This document shows, one piece after another, positions 34,299-42,380 of a stretch of DNA of 44,831 bases. Origin of the DNA: Verrucomicrobiota bacterium. Lineage in GTDB: Bacteria; Verrucomicrobiota; Verrucomicrobiia; Verrucomicrobiales; DEV007. The position numbers were made by a program, and so were the translations under genes. How positions within the stretch are numbered: position 1 is the stretch's first letter; the number at the start of each line of letters is the position of its first letter. The DNA is taken from assembly GCA_003402735.1 (NCBI GenBank), contig QQNE01000024.1, positions 1 through 44,831 on the forward strand, given 5' to 3'. The notes beneath the pieces were generated by a model. It worked only from the letters and a program-made list of their open reading frames with translations, made no database searches and was not told the origin of the DNA.

Positions 34299-34895
34299 AT
34301 GAAGTTGACGGCGGTTTGCGTTTTCTGTGGATCCAGTCCTGGGGCCCGGTCGGAATATCTCGAGGCGGCGCGGTCCGTTGGCGAAGCCTTGGCGCGGCGG
34401 GGGATTCGTCTGGTTTACGGGGGTGGCTCGGTCGGTTTGATGGGGGCCACGGCGGATGCCTGCCTGGCGGCGGGCGGGCATGTTACCGGGGTGATCACCA
34501 GGCGGTTGCTCGGGTTGGAGCTTGGTCACCGGGGGATCAGCAACCTGGAAGTGGTGGACACGATGTTCACCCGGAAAGCGCGGATGGCGGAATTGTCCGA
34601 CGGATTCATTTCGCTCCCTGGCGGCATGGGAACCTTGGATGAGTTGGCCGAGGTGTTGACCCTGGCGCAACTTCAGGAGCATCAGAAGCCGAGCGGGTTG
34701 TTGAACGTCGCGGGATACTACGATCGTTTCCGAGAATTTCTGGGGCACATGGAGAGCGAGCGCTTTCTGCTGCACGAGCATCGTGAAATGCTTTTGTGTG
34801 CGGCCCGGACGGAGGATTTGTTGGATCAGATGGAGGCCTACGAGCCGGTCTCGGTGGAGAAATGGGTGCACCGCAAGACGTCCGGCACAGGCTGA
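34299..34895 (+). CDS. LOG-family protein (cytokinin riboside 5'-monophosphate phosphoribohydrolase-like)
   Basis: 198 aa Rossmann-like enzyme that releases the base from nucleoside 5'-monophosphates; bacterial members act on AMP and related nucleotides. Hallmarks are VCVFCGSSPG at residues 5-14, LVYGGGSVGLMGATADACL, FTRKARMAELSDGFISLPGG, and the catalytic PGGMGTLDEL (PGGxGTxxE). The ATG at 34299 directly precedes the conserved strand; upstream frame is the small membrane protein in another frame. No plant-interaction genes are near, so a nucleotide-salvage role is more likely than cytokinin production. Confidence 0.92.
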   Translation: MKLTAVCVFCGSSPGARSEYLEAARSVGEALARRGIRLVYGGGSVGLMGATADACLAAGGHVTGVITRRLLGLELGHRGISNLEVVDTMFTRKARMAELSDGFISLPGGMGTLDELAEVLTLAQLQEHQKPSGLLNVAGYYDRFREFLGHMESERFLLHEHREMLLCAARTEDLLDQMEAYEPVSVEKWVHRKTSGTG

Positions 34896-34909
34896 GGCCT
34901 GTCAGCGAG

Positions 34910-35500
34910 TCAACGGAGCGGGAGGGCGAAGGCGGCGGCTCCGCCGAAGAGGAAGAGGAGCGTGAGGAGGAGGAAGGTGATGGCGCTGAGTTTGAGGAAG
35001 GCGCTGACCGATTCCATGGCCTCGGTGAAGCCGATGGCGCTGCCGCTTCCCTGGACTTCGCCGGCGAGGCGTGCGATGCGCAGCAAGAGCCGTCCCTGCC
35101 AAATCGGCAACCAACCGATCAAGGCCCCGGCGACGGTGAGGCAGAGGAGGATGCCGAGCAGGAGGAGCGATCCTCCGAGAAACCGGGTCCAACCGGAGTT
35201 GGCCGAGAGGATGGAGGCAAAGGCGCGGACGCCGGCGGCGGAACCGGTCAGGGGAAACGGGGCGGCGCCGCCTGGCAGTGAGGGGCTCGGGATGGGGGAA
35301 GAGGCGTCCCTTGGTTTGATGGGGCCATCGGTTTCCGGTCCGACTGAGGGCAGGGCCTTGGAGATCGGCAGCCACTCCGTCAAGGTCTCGTTCCAGACCA
35401 GGGTGCCGTTTTCGATGCTCCCGTCCCGGAGCAACTGGCGCAGGGAGTCTTCGTCGGTCTGGTTCTGCTGCCGTTGGGCGTCCAGATAATACCAATGCAT
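34910..35500 (-). CDS. GYF_2 (DUF4339) domain membrane protein
   Basis: 196 aa. Residues 1-50 form a GYF_2 domain: HWYYLDAQRQQNQTDEDSL, then LRDGSIENGTLVWNETLTEWLPI, the usual 'G-x-x-x-x-x-T-L-V-W' core. A Pro/Ser-rich linker leads to two predicted membrane helices (LGGSLLLLGILLCLTVAGALIGWLPIW and LSAITFLLLTLLFLFGGAAAFAL). GYF_2 domains occur in many PVC proteins and probably bind proline-rich peptides. Start at MHWYYL (35500) rather than the upstream in-frame 35515. Convergent with LOG. Function unknown. Confidence 0.8.
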   Translation of the reverse strand: MHWYYLDAQRQQNQTDEDSLRQLLRDGSIENGTLVWNETLTEWLPISKALPSVGPETDGPIKPRDASSPIPSPSLPGGAAPFPLTGSAAGVRAFASILSANSGWTRFLGGSLLLLGILLCLTVAGALIGWLPIWQGRLLLRIARLAGEVQGSGSAIGFTEAMESVSAFLKLSAITFLLLTLLFLFGGAAAFALPLR

Positions 35501-35549
35501 GGGGACCGTTACCACAGGGTCAGGAACGCTGGTAGCGACAAAATCGAGG

Positions 35550-36125
35550 TCAGGAGGCGCGGATCGCCTCCGGTTTCAGGGTGGCGATGAAGGGCAGGTT
35601 GCGGTAGCGGCCCTCGAAGTCCAGGCCGTAACCGACCACGAAGGCGTCGCCGATGGGGAACCCGACGTAGTCCGCCTCGAACTCGACGGCCCGGGCGACG
35701 CGTTTGTCGAGGAGGACGCAGGACGTCACGGAGGCGGCGCCCGCGTCATCGCGGAGTGCTCGGGTGACGGCGGAGAGGGTGCGGCCGGTGTCGAGGATGT
35801 CATCGACGACCAGGACGTGTCTGCCGCGGAGGGCGGCGAGGGAGCGTGGGTCCATGGCGACTTCACCGCTGCTGGTGGTGCCGCCGTGGTAGCTGGCGAC
35901 GCGGAAGGACTCGAGATAAAGGGGCAGGCTGAGGGCGCGCATGAGATCGGCGGCGAAGAGGAGGCTTCCGTGAAGGAGAACGAGGAGGGTGAGATCGGGG
36001 TGGGTCGATTCATTGGCCTCGATTTCGGCGGCCAGGGCGGTGATCCTGGACTGGATCTGGGCCTCGCTCAGGAGGATGGTAGAGAGATGGTCGGCCAAGT
36101 GGTGTTCTCGCGGATGTGGTTGCAT
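35550..36125 (-). CDS. hpt: hypoxanthine phosphoribosyltransferase
   Basis: 191 aa purine-salvage enzyme making IMP (and GMP) from hypoxanthine/guanine and PRPP. PRPP-binding motif VLVVDDILDTGRTLS at about 104-118. LLVLLHGSLLFAADLMRAL and SYHGGTTSSGEV are typical, as is the DYVGFPIGDAFVVGYGLDFEGRYRNLPFIATL ending (split by position 160) that contacts the base. ATG 36125 gives the usual length; the frame remains open to 36185, just over the pdxH start. Divergent from pdxH. Confidence 0.93.
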   Translation of the reverse strand: MQPHPREHHLADHLSTILLSEAQIQSRITALAAEIEANESTHPDLTLLVLLHGSLLFAADLMRALSLPLYLESFRVASYHGGTTSSGEVAMDPRSLAALRGRHVLVVDDILDTGRTLSAVTRALRDDAGAASVTSCVLLDKRVARAVEFEADYVGFPIGDAFVVGYGLDFEGRYRNLPFIATLKPEAIRAS

Positions 36126-36183
36126 GATCCCGGTGCGTTGCGCAAACGTAGCATTTGGCAGGGTGGATGCACCCACGATTCCC

Positions 36184-36855
36184 ATGAGTGATTCTTCCCC
36201 CTCTCCCTCCCCTTCATTGGCGACGATGCGCCAGGATTACACGCGGCATCAGTTGTTGGAATCGGAAGTGGCCGGGGATCCGTTCGCGCAGTTTCACGGG
36301 TGGTTCGACGAGGCGAGGCGGCACGGGATTCGGGAGCCGAACGCGATGGTCTTGTCCACGGTGAATCCCGCCGGAGGCGTTTCCTCCCGGACGGTCTTGC
36401 TCAAGGGGCTGGACGACCGCGGGTTTCAGTTTTTCACGAACCGGGACAGCCGCAAGGGGGAGCAGTTGCGGGCGGAACCGCGGGCCGCGGTCACCTTTCT
36501 TTGGGCGGAATTGGAGCGTCAGGTGAACATTGAGGGGACGGTGGAATGGGTTTCCGAGGCCGAGTCCGACGCCTATTTTTTGGTGCGACCGCATTCCGCG
36601 CAAATTGGGGCCTGGGTCTCCTTGCAGAGCCAAGTGATCCCCGACCGGGAATGGTTGGAACGGCGCCTGGAAGAGTTTCAGGAGAAATATTCCGAGCCGG
36701 GTTCGGTTCCCCGACCTCCGCAGTGGGGCGGTTACCGATTGGTGCCGATGCGCATGGAATTCTGGCAGGGGCGACCGAGCCGGTTGCACGATCGGTTGGT
36801 CTTCATGCGGGCTGGGGAAGGGGAAGCCTGGCGGGTGGAGCGGCTGAGTCCCTGA
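36184..36855 (+). CDS. pdxH: pyridoxine/pyridoxamine 5'-phosphate oxidase
   Basis: 223 aa FMN enzyme that oxidises PNP or PMP to PLP, final step of B6 synthesis and salvage. Motifs: MRQDYTRHQLLESEVAGDPF at the N-terminus, NAMVLSTVNPAGGVSSRTVLLKG, FQFFTNRDSRKGEQL, ERQVNIEGTVEWVS, RPHSAQIGAWVS, then WGGYRLVPMRMEFWQGRPSRLHDR and the final VERLSP; all family-typical, full length. Start ATG 36184 overlaps the open upstream part of hpt on the other strand. A Ser/Pro-rich leader of about ten residues precedes the conserved start. Confidence 0.95.
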   Translation: MSDSSPSPSPSLATMRQDYTRHQLLESEVAGDPFAQFHGWFDEARRHGIREPNAMVLSTVNPAGGVSSRTVLLKGLDDRGFQFFTNRDSRKGEQLRAEPRAAVTFLWAELERQVNIEGTVEWVSEAESDAYFLVRPHSAQIGAWVSLQSQVIPDREWLERRLEEFQEKYSEPGSVPRPPQWGGYRLVPMRMEFWQGRPSRLHDRLVFMRAGEGEAWRVERLSP

Positions 36856-36870
36856 AAGGGGTGTCGGCCT

Positions 36871-37566
36871 TCACCGGCGCTCGACCACATCCTGGCGGAT
36901 CTCCACCTTGACGACGCGGTTGGAGGCGAGATGACCCCGCCATTGGGAGCCCGGGTAGAGGACGCAATGTTTGCCAATGAGGCTGCCGGGGCTGATGACG
37001 CTGTTGCAGCCGACCTCGGTGCAATCTCCGATGATGGCTCCGAATTTGCGGAGATCGGAGGAGACGCGTTCGCCGGCGAGTTCCACGGTGATGGTTTGGC
37101 GGTCGAGGCGGACGTTGGAGAGAATCACTCCGGCCCCGAGATGGGCCTTGTAGCCGAGGATGGAGTCGCCCACGTAATTGAAGTGGGGGATTTCGGCGTG
37201 ATCGAAGAGGAGACAATTCTTGAATTCACAGGAATTGCCAAACATGACGCCGTCGCCGGCGATGACGCCCTCACGGAGATAGGCACCGCTGCGGATGACA
37301 CATTGATCTCCGATCCAAGCGGGGCCCTTGATGGTGGCGAACGGTTCGACGACGGTTCCCTCACCGATGCGCACGAAGTGGCCGATCTCGGCTCTGGGGC
37401 TGACGCGGGCCGTGCTGGCGACCTCCCAACCTTCCACGTAGCGTTCCAGGTAGGGAATGATCCGGGAGAGCGCGGTCCAGACCGGTTCACCTTCGGCAAA
37501 GAGGCCGGAGTGCCTGGTGTGGGCCAGACTGAAGAAAGCATCCGGGGCGAGCTGCGATTCGTCCAT
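36871..37566 (-). CDS. left-handed beta-helix acyl/nucleotidyl-transferase-like protein
   Basis: 231 aa of hexapeptide repeats (ARVSPRAEIGHFVRIGEGTV, VIRSGAYLREGVIAGDGVMF, ISPGSLIGKHCVLYPG). The stretch HFNYVGDSILGYKAHLGAGV (about 128-147) resembles the acetyl-CoA domain of GlmU, but no N-terminal uridylyltransferase is present. PVC genomes annotate such stand-alone proteins as UDP-N-acetylglucosamine diphosphorylase, which the sequence does not support on its own. A short helical N-terminus (PDAFFSLAHTRHSGLF) is distinctive. Five bases separate it from frr upstream, so it belongs to the pyrH-frr unit. Confidence 0.8.
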   Translation of the reverse strand: MDESQLAPDAFFSLAHTRHSGLFAEGEPVWTALSRIIPYLERYVEGWEVASTARVSPRAEIGHFVRIGEGTVVEPFATIKGPAWIGDQCVIRSGAYLREGVIAGDGVMFGNSCEFKNCLLFDHAEIPHFNYVGDSILGYKAHLGAGVILSNVRLDRQTITVELAGERVSSDLRKFGAIIGDCTEVGCNSVISPGSLIGKHCVLYPGSQWRGHLASNRVVKVEIRQDVVERR

Positions 37567-37571
37567 GTCGA

Positions 37572-38138
37572 TCAGACGGTCATGATTTCGCCTTCCTTCT
37601 TCTCGAGGACCTGATCGATCTTGGTGATGCTTCCGTCGGTCAGTTTTTGCACGTCCTTCTCGTAGAGTTTCTGATCGTCCTCGGTGATGGCGCTGATCTT
37701 TTGGGCGGCCTTGATCTTTTCCATGGCGTCGCGCCGGATGCCGCGGACCCGCACCCTGGCGTCCTCGGCCATGCCGCGCGCCACTTTGACCATGTCCTTG
37801 CGCCGTTCCTCGGAGAGTTCGGGGATCGGGAGACGGATGACGCGGCCATCGGAGTTCGGGTTGATGCCGAGTTTGCTTTCGCGGAGGGCGCGTTCGATGT
37901 CCGCGGTGGTGCCGGGGTCGAACGGTTGGATGACGATGAGTCTGGCCTCCGGCGTGGTGATCATGGCGAGCTGCTTGAGCTTGCTGTTGCTGCCGTAGGA
38001 ATGGACATGGACATCGATGTTCTCCACCAGGGCGGGGGAGGCTTTGCCGGTGCGCACCGCGGCGAATTCATGCACGAGGTATTCGACGGATTTTTCCATC
38101 GCTTCCTCGGTTTCCAACATCACTTCTTCAATGTCCAT
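37572..38138 (-). CDS. frr: ribosome recycling factor
   Basis: 188 aa, the normal RRF length. Works with EF-G to split post-termination ribosomes. Typical start with EEAMEKSVEYLVHEFAAVRTGKASPALVE, central LKQLAMITTPEARLIVIQPFD, SKLGINPNSDGRVIRLPIPELSEERRKDMVK (interrupted here for length at position 110) and a C-terminal helix with IRRDAMEKIKAAQ. All three helices of domain I are present. Follows pyrH by 50 bp in the common pyrH-frr order. Confidence 0.97.
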   Translation of the reverse strand: MDIEEVMLETEEAMEKSVEYLVHEFAAVRTGKASPALVENIDVHVHSYGSNSKLKQLAMITTPEARLIVIQPFDPGTTADIERALRESKLGINPNSDGRVIRLPIPELSEERRKDMVKVARGMAEDARVRVRGIRRDAMEKIKAAQKISAITEDDQKLYEKDVQKLTDGSITKIDQVLEKKEGEIMTV

Positions 38139-38188
38139 GGCAGGGTAAGGGGGCTGGTGACTGACTCAAGACGGGAAAGCAAAGGCGT

Positions 38189-38926
38189 TCACATGTCGGG
38201 ACCCACGGTCGTGCCGATCGGTTCACCGCACAACACACGGCGGATGTTGTCGCCTTGCGTCATGTCGAAAATCACGATGGGCATGCGGTTGTCCCGGCAG
38301 AGGCTGAAGGCCGTGGCATCCATGACCTGGAGCCCCTGGGTGAGGCACTCGGTGAACGAGATGTGGTCGTAGCGCTTGGCACTGGGGTTTTTCTTGGGGT
38401 CGCTGTCGTAAACGCCATCCACCTTGGTCGCCTTCAGGACCACATCCGCCCCGATTTCGTTGGCGCGAAGGGCGGCGGCGGTGTCGGTGGAAAAGAACGG
38501 GTTGCCGGTGCCGGCTCCGAAGATGACGACGCGTCCGCGTTCCAAGTGTCGTTGGGCCATCCGGCGGATGAAGGGTTCCGCGACGTTGTTCATTTCAATC
38601 GCCGATTGGACGCGGGTGGGGACCTCGAGATCCTCGAGCATGCTCTGGAGGGCCAGTGCGTTCATGACTGTCGCGAGCATCCCGACGTAATCCGCGGTGG
38701 CGCGTTCCATGCCCCGGTTGCTGGCACTGGCTCCGCGCCAGAAATTTCCGCCGCCGACGACCACGGCGATTTCCAACCCGGTCTGGTGAGCGGAGCGGAG
38801 TTGGCGGGCGAGGTCCTCGACGATTTCCGGGGAAATGTTGTCTTCGCTCCCCGGTTCGCGAAGAGCTTCTCCGCTGAGTTTGAGGACCACCCGTTTGAAT
38901 TGTCTTCGTTCCGCTGCCACGCCCAT
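38189..38926 (-). CDS. pyrH: UMP kinase
   Basis: 245 aa bacterial-type UMP kinase (amino-acid-kinase fold), phosphorylating UMP to [13 protein letters not shown] at the start, [68 protein letters not shown] and [10 protein letters not shown] are diagnostic. The ATG at 38926 ([19 protein letters not shown]) was preferred over 38965 because it gives the normal N-terminus. Located between fmt and frr; tsf and rpsB, often upstream, are not here. Confidence 0.96.
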   Translation of the reverse strand: MGVAAERRQFKRVVLKLSGEALREPGSEDNISPEIVEDLARQLRSAHQTGLEIAVVVGGGNFWRGASASNRGMERATADYVGMLATVMNALALQSMLEDLEVPTRVQSAIEMNNVAEPFIRRMAQRHLERGRVVIFGAGTGNPFFSTDTAAALRANEIGADVVLKATKVDGVYDSDPKKNPSAKRYDHISFTECLTQGLQVMDATAFSLCRDNRMPIVIFDMTQGDNIRRVLCGEPIGTTVGPDM

Positions 38927-38973
38927 GTCGGCGCGGACCAAAGCAGAACTCTCACAGAGATGCAAAAACCTTT

Positions 38974-39909
38974 TCAGAGGAACTGGAGGCCGGGACGCAG
39001 GGCATCCCGTTGTCCGGCGAGGAACGCCCTGACATCCAGCCGTTTGCGTCCCTCGATCTGAAGTTCATGCAGTGCCAGGGAGCCGGTGCCGCAAGCCACC
39101 ACCAAGCGGTCGCCTTCAGCCCGCAGGATTTCCCCGGGGCGTCCGCAGTCCGGCAGGATCGTCACCGGGGGGAACAGCTTGAGCTTGTGGCCCTGCCACG
39201 TCGCGGAAGTGCCGGGCCAGGGATCGAAGGCGCGGATCCAGCGTTCGATCTCGTCCGCGGGGCGGGTCCAGTCGAGGGCGCCATCTTCGCGGGAGAGTTT
39301 GCCGAGGTAGGTCGCCCGTCTTTCGTCCTGGGGGGTTCGTGGGGCGGTGCCGTTCAGGAGGGAGGGGAGAGCCTCGGCCAAGGCGTCCGGTGCGAGCTCG
39401 GCGAGGCGGTCGTGGAGGCTGCCGCCGGTTTCCCCGGGGAGAATCGGGATGGACTTGGCGAGGATGATGTCGCCGCTGTCCAGGGCCGGGGCCACGTGCA
39501 TCACCGTGATCCCGGTTTCGGGGTCGCCCGCGCGGATGGCGGCCTGGATCGGGGAAGCGCCCCGGTGCCTGGGGAGGAGGGAGGCGTGGAGATTGATGCA
39601 ACCGAGCGGAGGCAGTTTGAGGACGGAGCGCCGCAGGATTTGGCCGTAGGCCATGACGACGATGAGGTCGGGCCGCAGGTCTTGCAGTTGGGCGACAGCG
39701 TGGGGATCGCTGAGGTGTTCCGGTTGGAAGATGGGAATGTCGGCGGCCTGGGCGTGCGTTTTGATGGCGGGCGGGTGCAGTTCCAGTTTCCTGCCGGAGG
39801 GGCGATCCGGCTGGGTGTAGACGGCGGTCAGGTGGAGGCCCGGGAAGCCGATGAGGCGGTGCAGGGAGGGGATGGCGATGTCCCCGGTGGCCATGTAAAT
39901 GACGCGCAT
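38974..39909 (-). CDS. fmt: methionyl-tRNA formyltransferase
   Basis: 311 aa enzyme formylating initiator Met-tRNA with 10-formyl-THF. Catalytic residues are visible: Asn106, His108 ([18 protein letters not shown]) and Asp144 (ALDSGDII). [20 protein letters not shown] and the [20 protein letters not shown] start of the C-terminal tRNA-binding domain fit Fmt. ATG 39909. Normally paired with def, which is absent here; instead an ArsR regulator lies 20 bp upstream on the same strand. Confidence 0.96.
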   Translation of the reverse strand: MRVIYMATGDIAIPSLHRLIGFPGLHLTAVYTQPDRPSGRKLELHPPAIKTHAQAADIPIFQPEHLSDPHAVAQLQDLRPDLIVVMAYGQILRRSVLKLPPLGCINLHASLLPRHRGASPIQAAIRAGDPETGITVMHVAPALDSGDIILAKSIPILPGETGGSLHDRLAELAPDALAEALPSLLNGTAPRTPQDERRATYLGKLSREDGALDWTRPADEIERWIRAFDPWPGTSATWQGHKLKLFPPVTILPDCGRPGEILRAEGDRLVVACGTGSLALHELQIEGRKRLDVRAFLAGQRDALRPGLQFL

Positions 39910-39929
39910 GATCTCGGGCCCGGGCGCAA

Positions 39930-40235
39930 TCAGTCGTTGAGCTTGCTGAAGTCGAACTGGCAGCAGCCGAGATTGAGGACTTGGTGATTCTCCCGGAGAT
40001 GAGCGGCGAACTCCGGCGCAACTTGGTAGAGGCGCAGTTGGGCCATTTTCTGTTGGGTCACCAGTCCGGCTTCGCGGAGGATGCGCAGGTGCTTGGAGAC
40101 ATTGTAAGCGGAAATCGCGACCCTCTCGGCCAAGTCATTGACGCTCGTGGGGCCGATGAGCAGCCGGCGCATGATTCGCAATCGGTTCTCCTCACCGAGT
40201 GCCTTCATCGCGGCGATGCAGTCGAACGGTTTCAC
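39930..40235 (-). CDS. ArsR-family winged-helix regulator
   Basis: 101 aa from a GTG start (M/V-KPFDCIAAMKALGEENRL). Winged helix: LRIMRRLLIGPTSVNDLAERV, AYNVSKHLRILREAGLV, then the wing QQKMAQLRLYQV. No metal site of the ELCVCDL type in the recognition helix; instead a C-terminal NLGCCQFDF carries two adjacent cysteines. The longer frame upstream is a shadow of the GYF-PH gene. The gene ends 20 bp before fmt on the same strand and may share its transcript. Signal sensed is unknown. Confidence 0.8.
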   Translation of the reverse strand: MKPFDCIAAMKALGEENRLRIMRRLLIGPTSVNDLAERVAISAYNVSKHLRILREAGLVTQQKMAQLRLYQVAPEFAAHLRENHQVLNLGCCQFDFSKLND

Positions 40236-40296
40236 CGGGCACAATCTGCCACGGAATTGCCTGGTGCAAAGGGAGGAGTTGGGAGGAGGAGAGGGT

Positions 40297-40884
40297 TCAC
40301 CGGCTCGATGCGCGCATTTCGTTGGCGACTTGTTCGAGCCGTTCCAACTGGATTTGCGGGATGCGCTCCACGGTGAGGGGGGAGCCGGAGTAGAGCTCGA
40401 CCTGGAAGGAGCCGAGGGCCTGACCGGCTTTGCGGTTGAGGCGGGCGCTGGCCACGCTGGGCCAGAGATGGGCTTCCATCTCCAGTTTGCCGGCCTTGTG
40501 ATTGGCAATGAGGAGCCGGGAAGCGGTGAGGGCCACCGCGGTGACCGGACCGAGATGGATGGGTCCCTTTTCCTGAACGGCGATGTAAAAGACCTGTTCA
40601 GATCCGCCAAAGAGTTGTTGGACGGCGCGGAAGACCTCTCCCACGATCACCTTGTCCTGACCTTCATCGACAAAATTTGAGATTCCCTCGTGAATCTCAA
40701 AGACCTCCCGGATCTGTTTCCAGTGTCCGAGGTCCTCGTAGTAAATCAGATCGCTGGGGTGGATGACCTCTTCGTTGAGCAAGCGGACGATCTGGTTTTG
40801 GCTGTAGGGTCCAATCGGTTCTTCCTCACCCTGCCGCAGGATGGAGAAGATTTGGTACTCCGGCAATTCGGCGTCGTCGTCCAT
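40297..40884 (-). CDS. GYF-like + bacterial PH-like domain protein
   Basis: 195 aa, cytoplasmic. Residues 8-62 resemble a GYF_2 fold: YQIFSILRQGEEEPIGPYSQNQI, then VIHPSDLIYYEDLGHWKQI. Residues about 85-175 look like a small beta-barrel PH-type domain (bPH/YokE): GGSEQVFYIAVQEKGPIHLG, VALTASRLLIANHKAGKLEM, FQVELYSGSPLTVERIP. ATG 40884 (MDDDAELPEYQIF) is the natural start. Role unknown; perhaps a scaffold near membranes. Second GYF-type protein in this window. Confidence 0.7.
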   Translation of the reverse strand: MDDDAELPEYQIFSILRQGEEEPIGPYSQNQIVRLLNEEVIHPSDLIYYEDLGHWKQIREVFEIHEGISNFVDEGQDKVIVGEVFRAVQQLFGGSEQVFYIAVQEKGPIHLGPVTAVALTASRLLIANHKAGKLEMEAHLWPSVASARLNRKAGQALGSFQVELYSGSPLTVERIPQIQLERLEQVANEMRASSR

Positions 40885-40986
40885 GGGGGTGGGGGAGTTG
40901 TCAGGGAACACGTCGTGGTTACTTCGTGCATACAACGATTCCGCGATCGAGCGCAAGCGGCATATTCGCCGTTGGCCACGATTTTT

Positions 40987-41406
40987 TTAGCGCGCCAGGG
41001 CTGGATAGAGCTTCGTCCATTCCCTGGGCAGGCGCATCGGCTTGCCCTCGGGCATTTGGACCAGGGCGAGCTGCTGGCGGCACGAAATCAAGAGGGTTTG
41101 GCAGACCGCGCGCCGGACTTCGAATGACATCCAGAAGCGGATGCCCTCGATGCCCTCGAGGACCCCGTGAATTTCCAGCTCGTCCCCGAGCACGGCGGGC
41201 TTGCGGTAGTCGATCTCCGTGCGGATCACCACCGGGAATTCCTTGCGTTCCGCCATGTCGCGCAATTGCATGCCCATGCGTCCGGCGAGCTTGGTGCGCG
41301 CCGTCTCAATCATCCGGAGATAGGCGATGTTGTGGACCACTCCACCGCAGTCTGTGTCGAAGAACATGACTTCCTCCCTTGTTGCAATGGTGGGCACCGC
41401 CGACAT
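40987..41406 (-). CDS. acyl-CoA thioesterase, YbgC/FadM type (4HBT)
   Basis: 139 aa hot-dog-fold thioesterase. The catalytic and family motif is FFDTDCGGVVHNIAYLRMIE (Asp in D-T-D; most relatives have D-T-D-x-x-G-V-V-Y/H). It continues with FPVVIRTEIDYRKPAVLGDEL and ends MRLPREWTKLYPALA. Hydrolyses acyl-CoA or acyl-ACP thioesters; YbgC is linked to the Tol-Pal system in many bacteria, but no tol genes are here. ATG 41406 chosen over the longer frame (41442), which adds residues unlike the family. Confidence 0.9.
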   Translation of the reverse strand: MSAVPTIATREEVMFFDTDCGGVVHNIAYLRMIETARTKLAGRMGMQLRDMAERKEFPVVIRTEIDYRKPAVLGDELEIHGVLEGIEGIRFWMSFEVRRAVCQTLLISCRQQLALVQMPEGKPMRLPREWTKLYPALAR

Positions 41407-41444
41407 GGGGATGATCCTGTCACAAGGAAGGGTTCCGTGCAAAT

Positions 41445-42281
41445 TCAGCGGGGAGGGCTGAAGGCGGAGCTGGAGAGGAGAAGCGCCTTGGCGTGGAGCT
41501 GGCCGACGCTTTGCGGGGTGGGAGGGGCCGGCAACTGTCGCAGGAGATCGACGAGTTCGGCGACATGGGTCTGCAGAGAGCGGATGGAGGGTTGTTCTTG
41601 CACGGTTGGCTCGAGATACTGAAGGGAATCGAGGAAATACTCGGCGACTTCGACGCGGCGGAGGAGTTCGGCGCGTTCGACGCTGAACTCGGTTTCGACC
41701 TGGGCGCTGGCGAGTTCGAAGGCGCGGATCCAGCCGCCGAGGCTGATGAGGTGGACGGTGCCGACATCGCGCAAGGCGACGAGTTCGCCCTCGATTTCCC
41801 GTTGGGTGGAGGCGAGTTCCTTTTCGAGAGGGTTCCAGGCGCCGCGGGCGGCGGCTTCGAGCAGAGCCTTGGCGTGGCGGGTGACGCGATCCCCGGTGCC
41901 GAGGGCCGAACAGTGGTTGGAGATGCGTTGGGCGAGAGATTGGAGGGCATCGACCTCTCTGGCGCGCACCAGGAAAAAGCCTTCGGCGATGAGGCCTCCG
42001 AGGGAGAGAGCGAGCGCGGAGCGGTCTACGGGGACGGGAAGAGTGGGGGAGGGAGTGAAGCGATTGCGAGACAGGGGCGCAAGATTCTTGACCATGGCAA
42101 AGACCTGCTGGATGGAAGGAGTGGTGATCTCGTTGAGGCCGAACTCGGACCGAAAATGGGGATCATCGAGCAATTGATCGGGGATGGGATTTGCCTGGAG
42201 TGGTCCTCCGGGCCCGGAAATTGCGAGCAGAAACACAAAAAAAAGACGGGGTCCGAGGGGCAAAACCATGGGAGAAAGCAT
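41445..42281 (-). CDS. secreted hypothetical protein
   Basis: 278 aa. Start at ATG 42281, preceded by AGGAAG ten bases upstream; ATG 42269 is an alternative. A signal peptide (VLPLGPRLFFVFLLAISGPG, then GPLQANPIP) leads to a mostly helical protein with heptad-like stretches (LEKELASTQREIEGELVALRD, FSVERAELLRRVEVAEYFLD). No known family or motif. It diverges from the GT2 gene across about 100 bp. The long open frame upstream of 42281 is antisense to GT2. Confidence 0.65.
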   Translation of the reverse strand: MLSPMVLPLGPRLFFVFLLAISGPGGPLQANPIPDQLLDDPHFRSEFGLNEITTPSIQQVFAMVKNLAPLSRNRFTPSPTLPVPVDRSALALSLGGLIAEGFFLVRAREVDALQSLAQRISNHCSALGTGDRVTRHAKALLEAAARGAWNPLEKELASTQREIEGELVALRDVGTVHLISLGGWIRAFELASAQVETEFSVERAELLRRVEVAEYFLDSLQYLEPTVQEQPSIRSLQTHVAELVDLLRQLPAPPTPQSVGQLHAKALLLSSSAFSPPR

Positions 42282-42380
42282 AGCCGCGAAACTTCCTGTT
42301 TGCAGAATTTCTTGAATGAGAGTTAGATCGCCCGCCGGGGACTGCGTGTTCGCTGGTCCTAAAATTTTGAAGGAGATTAC

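Noticed and set aside
40936..40990. T-run near the thioesterase stop as a terminator
   Set aside because: Only three-base stems precede the T-run on either strand, so no credible intrinsic terminator.
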